From the NCBI RefSeq assembly GCF_002432345.1, contig NZ_DJDT01000356.1, positions 1-12,964 on the forward strand: a stretch of DNA of 12,964 nt, given 5' to 3'. The stretch is from Pedobacter sp. UBA5917. Lineage in GTDB: Bacteria > Bacteroidota > Bacteroidia > Sphingobacteriales > Sphingobacteriaceae. The notes beneath the pieces are model-generated. The model was given only the letters and a program-made list of their open reading frames with translations, made no database searches and had not been told where the DNA came from. Shown here piece after piece: positions 1 to 5,825 of the stretch. Numbering within the stretch: the first letter of the stretch is position 1; every line of letters begins with the position of its first letter. The translations under genes and the position numbers were made by a program.

Positions 1-194
1 GGTTTGTACTGGTTGTTTACCATCGCCTCGATTATTGAGGTGTCTTCGGTTGACTCGATCTCAATGTCGATGGTACCGCCGTAAACTCCGGAAGAGGGTC
101 TTCCTTTTGCATCTACATCACGGTTTAACGCATAGGCACAGTGAAGCACATCGTACTCCTTGCCTGAAAAATTTAATCTAGCTTTGAAAGCCAT
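1..194 (-). CDS. tssD: Hcp/TssD, T6SS inner tube protein (5' part only)
   Basis: This is the first 64 codons of a gene that starts at the ATG complementary to 192-194 and runs off the left edge of the window. The protein begins MAFKARLNFSGKEYDVL and contains the stretch NRDVDAKGRPSSGVYGG at residues 24-40, followed by IEIESTEDTSIIEAMVNNQ at 44-62. I recognise this pattern from Hcp (TssD) proteins of the Bacteroidota subtype iii T6SS. Hcp hexamers stack into the inner tube that the contracting sheath propels outward, and Hcp often also chaperones effectors. The gene lies downstream of and in the same direction as the tssB-tssC operon, but an oxidoreductase gene and about 500 bp of non-coding DNA separate them. 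It is therefore probably transcribed from its own promoter. I see no Shine-Dalgarno sequence, only an A/T-rich leader. The C-terminal half is not visible. Confidence 0.93.
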   Translation of the reverse strand, partial: MAFKARLNFSGKEYDVLHCAYALNRDVDAKGRPSSGVYGGTIDIEIESTEDTSIIEAMVNNQYK

Positions 195-369
195 AGTTTT
201 AAAATTTAAAGGTTAAAAATTTGATTTATGTAGCGTCCGCTACTGCTCGAACATAACCAAATATCAGGCCAAATATGATCTATATGGCTCAGTGATAAGT
301 GATAAACCGTTTTAAAAAAGATAGCAAATGGCTGTTATCGCCTAAAAGTGCAGTTATACAATGCCTTTT

Positions 370-391
370 TGTGGAAAAAATGTGGAAAAAA
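370..391. repeat. Tandem 11-bp direct repeat (2 copies)
   Basis: TGTGGAAAAAA occurs twice in a row, perfectly, at 370-380 and 381-391. The period of about one helical turn places two A-tracts on the same face of the DNA, which could cause bending or form a paired protein site upstream of hcp. It could equally be a replication-slippage product. The repeat itself is directly visible; any function is inference. Confidence 0.75.
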
Positions 392-440
392 GCGATTCTA
401 TCTTTCGTGTTACAAATACATTACAGCAAGTACCTGCGTT

Positions 441-492
441 ACAAAACTGTAGCGATTGTACACAAAGTGTAGGGTTTTAGGACAAAGTGTAG
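441..492. promoter_or_regulatory. Spaced direct repeats upstream of hcp, possible operator array
   Basis: Three related words are phased 20-21 bp apart: ACAAAACTGTAG at 441-452, ACAAAGTGTAG at 462-472 and ACAAAGTGTAG at 482-492. The last two are identical. On the hcp-coding strand they read CTACACTTTGT, CTACACTTTGT and CTACAGTTTTGT. Further ACAAA words occur at 412 and 523. A 13-bp hyphenated palindrome, TACAC-AAA-GTGTA, spans 459-471. Roughly 10-bp direct repeats with a two-turn period are the arrangement bound by LytTR-type response regulators, which are common in Bacteroidota. That link is inference, and the array is about 250-300 bp from the hcp start. Confidence 0.4.
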
Positions 493-507
493 CTGTAAAT
501 AAACTTG

Positions 508-531
508 ATGGTTTGCGTGGATACAAACCAT
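508..531. repeat. 8-bp perfect inverted repeat, operator or hairpin
   Basis: ATGGTTTG (508-515) and CAAACCAT (524-531) are perfect reverse complements around an 8-base spacer. The half-site CAAACCATG recurs twice nearer the oxidoreductase stop, at 661-669 exactly and at 675-683 with one change. This is consistent with a dimeric repressor site, or with a small RNA hairpin on a transcript reading towards hcp. No poly-T tract follows, so it is not a typical terminator. Confidence 0.45.
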
Positions 532-561
532 GGCGCAAAATAAATTTTTTTTCTAATGCGG

Positions 562-629
562 TCGTCAGCCTGAATTTATTTCAGGGTCTTTCATGCTAAA
601 AAGATGCTGAAATAAATTCATCATGACGA
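562..629. repeat. Dispersed REP-like inverted repeat, copy 1
   Basis: A 68-bp imperfect palindrome. The left arm 562-584 and right arm 607-629 are 23 nt each and match at 20 of 23 positions. The three mismatches are adjacent (arm positions 7-9), and the 22-nt loop contains GGTCTTTCATGC. The outer ends are TCGTCA and TGACGA, and the core is TGAATTTATTTCAG. A related copy in the same orientation lies at 12820-12887. I associate CGTCA-CCTGAATTTATTTCAGG elements with multicopy repeats in Pedobacter-like genomes. As transcribed RNA it would fold into a long stem and could end or stabilise the oxidoreductase transcript. Confidence 0.75.
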
Positions 630-648
630 ATTGATCTGAACCTGATGA

Positions 649-664
649 TTTGTGAAGACACAAA
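649..664 (-). other. Small hairpin downstream of the oxidoreductase gene
   Basis: TTTGTG (649-654) and CACAAA (659-664) form a 6-bp stem with a 4-base AAGA loop, 33 bp beyond the oxidoreductase stop codon on the minus strand. There is no T-run after the stem, so it is a weak terminator candidate. The longer REP-like hairpin further downstream is a better candidate for the 3' end of the transcript. Confidence 0.3.
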
Positions 665-697
665 CCATGACACACAGACCATGGAACCACGGCGGTA

Positions 698-1270
698 TTA
701 AATGAGCTGTGAGCCAAATTTTTCCATTTTGGCCAACCACTTTTGGCTATAATGGTTTTCGAGCGAGTGCAGTTCGCCGATGGTATTGGTTAATACCGGG
801 CTCATTCTACATTTTTCGAATACTACTTTTTTTATGGATAAATAAGTGGTTTTCTTATTGGCTTTCCATTCTTTAAAGGTTGCCTCATCCAAAATGGATA
901 CAATCCGGGCCGACCGCCCGCTAAAATTGTTGTTTACATTCTGCCGTTGCGTGGTAAAAATCTGATCGGGCATAAAAAGACGATCGAAAAAGCCCTTGAT
1001 TTTGGCCGGAATATGATCAACATAAACTGGACAAAAAAGTACCACATGATTACTCTGCCTGATGGCAGTTAAGGCTTTCTGCAGGTCGGGTTCCAGTTCA
1101 GCAATCTGTCTGTTATTAAACAGTTTGTTCGAATTGAATATCAGATCGATAATGGCCAGCTCCCGTACGGTAGCGCCAACACTTTCTGCCCCTTCTTTAT
1201 AGGCGTTAATCAGGAAATTTGTAGATGCGTTTTTTTCAATATCCCCATTGAGGAGAAGTACTTGCTTCAT
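698..1270 (-). CDS. Flavodoxin-fold NAD(P)H-dependent oxidoreductase (quinone reductase-like)
   Basis: 190 residues with the layout of the Flavodoxin_2/NAD(P)H dehydrogenase (quinone) family. The N-terminal strand and phosphate loop are VLLLNGDIEKNASTNFL (residues 4-20), where family members usually have NGHP-type residues. The block FCPVYVDHIPAKIKGFFDRL (79-98) corresponds to the flavin-side segment usually written YPxWWGxxPAxLKGFxDRV. The double tryptophan-glycine of that segment is replaced by VYVD here. Such enzymes use FMN or FAD and NAD(P)H to reduce quinones, azo or nitro compounds in the cytoplasm. The substrate cannot be read from the sequence. The gene lies between the sheath operon and hcp in the same direction, but the terminator at 1346-1376 and a good -7 promoter box at 1305-1312 suggest independent transcription. 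It is not a known T6SS component. The start ATG (1268-1270) follows an A-rich leader without Shine-Dalgarno sequence. Confidence 0.8.
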   Translation of the reverse strand: MKQVLLLNGDIEKNASTNFLINAYKEGAESVGATVRELAIIDLIFNSNKLFNNRQIAELEPDLQKALTAIRQSNHVVLFCPVYVDHIPAKIKGFFDRLFMPDQIFTTQRQNVNNNFSGRSARIVSILDEATFKEWKANKKTTYLSIKKVVFEKCRMSPVLTNTIGELHSLENHYSQKWLAKMEKFGSQLI

Positions 1271-1304
1271 TTTTTTTGATTAATCTGATTGGGCCGATGC
1301 ATTA

Positions 1305-1312
1305 CAAAATTA
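1305..1312 (-). promoter_or_regulatory. Bacteroidota-type -7 promoter box for the oxidoreductase gene
   Basis: On the minus strand 1312-1305 reads TAATTTTG, a perfect match to the Bacteroidota sigma-A -7 consensus TAnnTTTG. It lies 34 bp upstream of the oxidoreductase ATG, which would give a leader of about 25-30 nt. A clear TTTG -33 element is missing at the expected 19-21 bp spacing. The position, just after the terminator of the upstream operon, fits a fresh promoter. Confidence 0.5.
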
Positions 1313-1345
1313 TAAAGAATTTGTTAAGTGTAGTGCATAACCCAT

Positions 1346-1376
1346 AAAAAAACCCAACGCTGGGGTTGGGTTTTTA
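1346..1376. terminator. Rho-independent terminator of the T6SS operon, probably bidirectional
   Basis: An 11-bp perfect stem is formed by AAAAACCCAAC (1348-1358) and GTTGGGTTTTT (1365-1375) around the 6-nt loop GCTGGG. On the minus strand the stem ends in a run of seven T (complement of 1346-1352), 18 bp after the tssC stop codon, as expected for the end of the sheath operon. On the plus strand the stem also ends in five T, then A and TTTT, so it could stop transcription from either side. Confidence 0.88.
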
Positions 1377-1393
1377 TTTTCAGCTATCAAAAA

Positions 1394-2782
1394 CTATTGC
1401 TGATTATATTCTGAACTCCAGGTAGTGCTTTCATCTTCACCTTTATGTCCATCCAGTTTTACCACAAAACTTTTGGCCGGGAAATATGGTGTGATATGGA
1501 TATCCAAATGGATTCTGTCTTTCTGTTGTTCATCTCTTTCGAAACGCATAATTTTAAATCTTTCGATCAAACGGTCAGCGCCCTGGATACCATCCAAAAA
1601 CTTAACAATCTGGCCACGCAGGTCCTGCTCTGTTTTAGAAGTCCAGTTTTCGAAAGCCCTTCTGTTTAGGAAATCGAACAGTACTTTGGTAATGTAATCG
1701 AATACACGTACAACCGAATAAGTTTGTAAACCGATGTTATCGCCGTTAAATAAGGTTTTGGCCGAGAAAGCCATTACTTTACCATATTCGTTAACCATTG
1801 GCACCAAACCTACTCTTTCTAAATGGGAAATTTCGCTTTTCTTCAAATCGAATTTCACGCCATCTACCTCGTTTATGGCACCATGTTTTTTACCTGCGGT
1901 AACCTGCGACATTAAAGTGTAATACATTTTACCAGCCAATGCAGCCGATCCAGGTACGGTTAAATCGTCTTCCTCACCCACTTCGGCAACTTTACCACGG
2001 CCAACCAACCAGTTACAGGTCATGATTACGTTTGAGCGGAATGCATCGCCACCGGTAAAGTTTGCTGCGGTAAATAGATCCAGTACATCATCCGGCTGAT
2101 CAAGATCGGCAAAATCGGTTACCAACATGGCTTTGTTGTTATGCGCAATTTTACCCCATCTTTCTAACACTTTATTGGAGCCCATATAGCCAGGTACAAC
2201 CATTAAAGAGTAGTTATTACGGAGATCCAAACGGTCGTAATTCTGTTTTAATTCATCATCCACGTATTCGATAAAACGCGGATTATCAAGATCTTTGATC
2301 TGATCCATTGATGCATTTAACAGCACCACATTTTTAAGTTTATCAGATTCGGTATTTTTATAGAACAAATGCACCGAACGGTATGCCTGCTCCAGTTCTC
2401 TTGTACTTTCTAATGCGGTACCGATGTTTTTATTCAGGTTTTCTTCGGCAGCATTCAGTTTTTCGGTACTTTTTTCTACCATATCGGCTACAGAAGTAGA
2501 AGACTCGAGCACATCGATCCAAAGCTGGATTTTCTTTTTCAGCTCTTCGCGTTCTTTCTTTTTCTCATCACCGGTTAAAAAGATCTGTTTACGGGCTTTA
2601 CGTTCGGGGTTTAAGTTCTGCAGACCATCAACAGTGGCTTCTAACAGATCGAAACCACCAACACGAGCCAGTTTTTCGAGGTTATCTTTAAGTGATGTTT
2701 TTTCTAAGGTTTTGGTTTCAGCTGGTTTAAAACCTGCCTGACCAGTATTTTCGTCGGTTTTTAATTCTTGAGGGTTTGACAT
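1394..2782 (-). CDS. tssC: TssC (VipB-like), T6SS contractile sheath large subunit
   Basis: 462 residues, close to the usual TssC size of about 450-500. Recognisable blocks include NYSLMVVPGYMGSNKVLERW (about residue 190 onward), MTCNWLVGRG, and the C-terminal DIHITPYFPAKSFVVKLDG (427-445), which matches the signature near the end of TssC/VipB proteins. TssC pairs with TssB to form the helical sheath that surrounds the Hcp tube in the cytoplasm and contracts to fire it. The N-terminal 70 residues are polar and charged, ending in RKARKQIF. By analogy with VipB, an N-terminal helix of this protein is the expected ClpV contact, possibly around SLKDNLEKLARVGGFDLLEA. The gene follows tssB by 18 bp and is the last gene of the minus-strand operon, with a terminator just beyond its TAG stop. 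Confidence 0.95.
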   Translation of the reverse strand: MSNPQELKTDENTGQAGFKPAETKTLEKTSLKDNLEKLARVGGFDLLEATVDGLQNLNPERKARKQIFLTGDEKKKEREELKKKIQLWIDVLESSTSVADMVEKSTEKLNAAEENLNKNIGTALESTRELEQAYRSVHLFYKNTESDKLKNVVLLNASMDQIKDLDNPRFIEYVDDELKQNYDRLDLRNNYSLMVVPGYMGSNKVLERWGKIAHNNKAMLVTDFADLDQPDDVLDLFTAANFTGGDAFRSNVIMTCNWLVGRGKVAEVGEEDDLTVPGSAALAGKMYYTLMSQVTAGKKHGAINEVDGVKFDLKKSEISHLERVGLVPMVNEYGKVMAFSAKTLFNGDNIGLQTYSVVRVFDYITKVLFDFLNRRAFENWTSKTEQDLRGQIVKFLDGIQGADRLIERFKIMRFERDEQQKDRIHLDIHITPYFPAKSFVVKLDGHKGEDESTTWSSEYNQQ

Positions 2783-2800
2783 GTTTTCTCGGCGTTAAGA

Positions 2801-3247
2801 TTATTTATTTTGCTCCAATTCGTCAACAAAGTTCTTCAAAGCGTTAATGAAGGCCGACTTTGTTTCTTCGTCGTCAAGTGTAGCTTTTAAGGTTTTGTTC
2901 GATTTTAACTGTTTGATTACGTTAAGCGACATTTCCCTTTCGATATTTACGTTGGTAAGGTAATTGCTTTGGTTGATGATGTTTTTCACACCAAAATCGC
3001 CCAGATCGTTAAAATTTATGGTTTCGCCAACGGTTGATCCGTCCTGCTTTTCGAAAGCTACTTTCACATTTGGTTTATAATGTTCGAATACGTCTTTCAC
3101 AGTCTTTAATCCTTCTACTTTTTCAGGTTTTATCGGATCGTTATCGGTAAGTTTCTGTACAAAAAGCGTTTTGTTATGGGCAATTTCTGCGAAGGCTTCT
3201 GAGGTGTCAATTTTTCGCTCGTTACCACCAATTTCATAATTAAACAT
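2801..3247 (-). CDS. tssB: TssB (VipA-like), T6SS contractile sheath small subunit
   Basis: 148 residues, in the normal range for TssB (about 150-180). The segment PNVKVAFEKQDG (59-70) and NFNDLGDFGVKNI (78-90) correspond to the conserved strand and the L-x-D-F block of VipA/TssB. The C-terminal part, with ALKNFVDELEQ, is helical and fits the helix that interlocks with TssC in the sheath. It is directly upstream of tssC (18 bp) and 56 bp downstream of clpV, the standard grouping of sheath and sheath-recycling genes. The start ATG at 3245-3247 follows an AT-rich gap with no Shine-Dalgarno sequence. Confidence 0.94.
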   Translation of the reverse strand: MFNYEIGGNERKIDTSEAFAEIAHNKTLFVQKLTDNDPIKPEKVEGLKTVKDVFEHYKPNVKVAFEKQDGSTVGETINFNDLGDFGVKNIINQSNYLTNVNIEREMSLNVIKQLKSNKTLKATLDDEETKSAFINALKNFVDELEQNK

Positions 3248-3293
3248 AGTATGTTGATTTAGGTTTACGATTAATTTGTTCTAATAATATAAT

Positions 3294-3309
3294 AGTTAAC
3301 GTTTTAACT
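3294..3309. repeat. Short inverted repeat at the clpV stop codon
   Basis: AGTTAA (3294-3299) and TTAACT (3304-3309) form a 6-bp AT-rich inverted repeat with a 4-base spacer, overlapping the clpV stop codon (TAA, complement of 3304-3306). It lies at the start of the 56-bp clpV-tssB gap, the longest gap in the minus-strand operon. It could be a processing or operator site, but it is short enough to occur by chance. No credible promoter box is visible in the gap. Confidence 0.25.
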
Positions 3310-5820
3310 CAATTTTTGTTCCAATGTTGCGGTTTCGGGCTGAATAATATTCCATTCGAGTTTATCTTCTTCTGCATGTTTGCTTACCACAACCTTTGAT
3401 CCTTTTTTCAGTTCGCCCGAAATGATGTATTTGGAGATGGGACGGCGTAAAAGGTTCCGGATTACTGCCGATAACTGCCTTGCTCCGTATTTTGGTGTAA
3501 AGCCATCTAAAGCAATCATTTTTTTGGCATCTTCTGCAATTTCAAACTCAATACCCATTTTATTGAGCGATTGTACCAAACTGCTTAACTGGATTTCGAA
3601 AATGCGTACCACATTGCTTTCGTTTATAGGTGCAAAAGGAACAATTTCGGAAATCCTCGCCAAAAATTCGGGGCGGAAATGCCCGGCCATCACTTCCATT
3701 AACTGGTTTGAAGCAGGAATTACACCTTTACCAATCTGCTCGGCAATCCATTCGCTACCAATATTCGAGGTGAAAAGAATTAATGAATTGCTAAAATCAC
3801 CTTCTTTACCCAAACGATCATGCATGTGGCCTTCGTCCAGGATCTGTAAAAAAGTATCGAAAACGGAAGGGTGTGCCTTTTCAATTTCGTCAAAAAGCAA
3901 TACCGAATAAGGCTGCTGTCTGATTTTATTCACCAATAAACCACCTTCTTCGTAACCCACGTAGCCTGGAGGCGCTCCGTAAAGTAAAGCGGCACTGTGC
4001 TCCTCTTTAAATTCGGACATATCGAAACGGATCATCGCTTTTTCGTCGTTGAACAAAAATTCGGCGATTGATTTGGCCAGCTCGGTTTTACCGGTTCCGG
4101 TTGGACCCAATAAAAAGAACGACCCGATAGGTTGGCCTTTTTTGTTCAGGCCGCTACGTGATTCGAGTATGGCATCAGAAACAGCTTTTAAAGCCTGATC
4201 CTGTCCTACCACACGTTTTTTAAGGTATTGCTCCATATTGAGCAATTTTTCTTTTTCGCCCGCCTGCAGTTTTCCCATCGGGATGCCTGTTTTATAGGCC
4301 ACTATTGAGGCTATATCCTGTTTTGTGATGCGGTCGCTTTTTTCAGCAGCGTATTTTTTTAACTCCTGTAGACTGCTGGTGATATAACCCTGGTATTCAT
4401 CAGCAGTTTCGAAAGCATCGGTCTGCGTTTCGTCGGTTAAACGGCCCAATAAAACCGGGCTTAACTTATTCTGAAGTAAAGAGTAAAGCCATTTGTAATC
4501 GGCAAATTTTTCTGCTTCCGGTTCTTCGGTATTGGCATTTAAAGCTTCTAAATCGGTTTCCAAACTTTCGATAACCTGATCAGAGGTATCGTTCATCATT
4601 TTCATGGCAGCCATTGTACGATCGAGCAGATCGAATGCCGAATCGGGCAGCCTCCTGTCTTTCATGTATCGTTTGGCCAGGCGAACACATTCGCCCAAGG
4701 CATCGGGCTCGACGGTTAGAGTATGATGCTCCTCGTATTTTACAGCCAGTTTCTGCAGCATTTTAATGGTGCTTTCTTCGTTAGGCTCGTTTACCTGCAA
4801 TACTTCGAAACGCCTGCTGAAAGCCTGCTCGGGCTCGATAATTTTACGGTACTCATCAATGGTTGTGGCGCCGATCACTGTAATTTCGCCACGGGCCAAT
4901 TCGGGTTTCAGCAAATTACCGATACCTGCCCCCAGGGGACCTTTACTATCCAATAATGTGTGGATTTCATCAATAAACAATACGGCTTTTTCGAACTGTT
5001 TGATTTCTTTGATGATGTTTTTTAAACGGTCTTCTATTTCTCCTTTGTATGAGGCGCCTGCAATTAAAGAACCTAAATCGAGCTCAAAAAGCTGCACGGG
5101 TTTTAAACTTTCGGGTACGTTCTGGTTTACAATATCAATGGCAAAACCATCAACCAAAGCGGTTTTACCCACGCCTGCATCACCGGTTAAGATTACATTC
5201 GGTTTGGTACGGCGGCAAAGGATTTCCATCATTTGCCTGGTTTCTTTATCACGACCGATGATCGGGTCGGTTTTACCATCGCGTACGGTCTGCAACCTAT
5301 CTATGCAGTATTTATATAGGGCATTGCCTGTACTTTTGTTTTCGGCACCAGCTGTTGTTTTATCAGGCGAAACTACCCGCGAAATTTCTTCGTCCTTTAC
5401 ATAAAGATCTAAAATCTCGCGTTCTTTTATCGGGAAGGATTTTAACTGATCAGGCTGAAAACCGATTCCCGGTTTTGCCAATGCAGTTAACACACAAACC
5501 GGTGTAATTAAATCCAGCCCCAGTTTAATGCGCACATTATCTGCCTCTTCAAAAATCACTGCAATTTCTGGTCCTCCGCTTACATTATCGGTATAACTTG
5601 CCGATTTTGCCTGTTCATCAATGCGCACCTCAGCCCATTCGCTGATGTATTCTTCATCCTTACCAATAGAGGTAATAAACGAACGCAGGCCAACATCTTT
5701 ATGCATTAAGCCTTTTAGCAGGTGGGCGGCAGAAAAAAATTCGTTTCTGTACTCTTTAGCCAGCGACTGTGCAATGTGCAGGGCTGTTTTTACCGATTCG
5801 CTTAAATTTGTAACTGCCAT
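3304..5820 (-). CDS. clpV: ClpV (TssH), AAA+ ATPase for sheath recycling
   Basis: 838 residues with the full double-AAA+ layout of the Clp/Hsp100 family. The N-terminal Clp repeat domain covers about 1-145. The first ATPase has Walker A GDAGVGKT (213-220), pore-loop region GASYKGEIEDRL (255-266), Walker B LFIDEI (281-286) and arginine-finger region FSRRF (334-338). A middle helical segment follows at about 400-505. The second ATPase has Walker A GPTGTGKT (572-579), pore loop GYVG (619-622) and Walker B LLFDEI (641-646). All catalytic motifs look intact. ClpV extracts TssC from contracted sheaths so subunits can be reused. The setting between tssR (5-bp gap) and tssB identifies it as the T6SS paralogue rather than housekeeping ClpB or ClpC. 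The middle region looks shorter than the long coiled coil of ClpB, in line with ClpV. Confidence 0.95.
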   Translation of the reverse strand: MAVTNLSESVKTALHIAQSLAKEYRNEFFSAAHLLKGLMHKDVGLRSFITSIGKDEEYISEWAEVRIDEQAKSASYTDNVSGGPEIAVIFEEADNVRIKLGLDLITPVCVLTALAKPGIGFQPDQLKSFPIKEREILDLYVKDEEISRVVSPDKTTAGAENKSTGNALYKYCIDRLQTVRDGKTDPIIGRDKETRQMMEILCRRTKPNVILTGDAGVGKTALVDGFAIDIVNQNVPESLKPVQLFELDLGSLIAGASYKGEIEDRLKNIIKEIKQFEKAVLFIDEIHTLLDSKGPLGAGIGNLLKPELARGEITVIGATTIDEYRKIIEPEQAFSRRFEVLQVNEPNEESTIKMLQKLAVKYEEHHTLTVEPDALGECVRLAKRYMKDRRLPDSAFDLLDRTMAAMKMMNDTSDQVIESLETDLEALNANTEEPEAEKFADYKWLYSLLQNKLSPVLLGRLTDETQTDAFETADEYQGYITSSLQELKKYAAEKSDRITKQDIASIVAYKTGIPMGKLQAGEKEKLLNMEQYLKKRVVGQDQALKAVSDAILESRSGLNKKGQPIGSFFLLGPTGTGKTELAKSIAEFLFNDEKAMIRFDMSEFKEEHSAALLYGAPPGYVGYEEGGLLVNKIRQQPYSVLLFDEIEKAHPSVFDTFLQILDEGHMHDRLGKEGDFSNSLILFTSNIGSEWIAEQIGKGVIPASNQLMEVMAGHFRPEFLARISEIVPFAPINESNVVRIFEIQLSSLVQSLNKMGIEFEIAEDAKKMIALDGFTPKYGARQLSAVIRNLLRRPISKYIISGELKKGSKVVVSKHAEEDKLEWNIIQPETATLEQKLS

Positions 5821-5825
5821 ATGCC

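Larger units (their letters stand above)
195..697. other. Repeat-rich non-coding region upstream of hcp
   Basis: About 500 bp without a credible gene on either strand. It contains the leader of hcp, a tandem 11-mer, spaced ACAAA...GTAG direct repeats, an 8-bp inverted repeat, a REP-like dispersed repeat and a small hairpin just after the oxidoreductase stop codon; each is listed separately. The motif ACAAACCATG (or ACAGACCATG) also recurs at 523-532, 660-669 and 674-683. The hcp promoter should lie here on the minus strand. Near-matches to the Bacteroidota -7 box are seen at 258-265 (minus strand GATATTTG) and 270-277 (CATATTTG), but neither has a TTTG -33 element at the right distance, so I do not assign a promoter. 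Confidence 0.6.

Noticed and set aside
195..697. CRISPR array or small RNA gene upstream of hcp
   Set aside because: Repeats are short, few and unequally spaced without spacer-like units, and no conserved RNA fold or cas gene is visible.
2424..2741. 105-codon Ser/Phe-rich open frame on the plus strand
   Set aside because: Antisense to the charged Lys/Glu-rich part of tssC; the Phe/Ser richness is what the complement of Lys/Glu codons gives.
3380..3910. 176-codon open frame on the plus strand
   Set aside because: Antisense to the C-terminal part of clpV, with no start context or family features.
4766..5404. 212-codon open frame on the plus strand
   Set aside because: It lies wholly antisense to the ClpV ATPase domain, whose motifs are intact. 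The translation has no recognisable domain and looks like a frame shadow.
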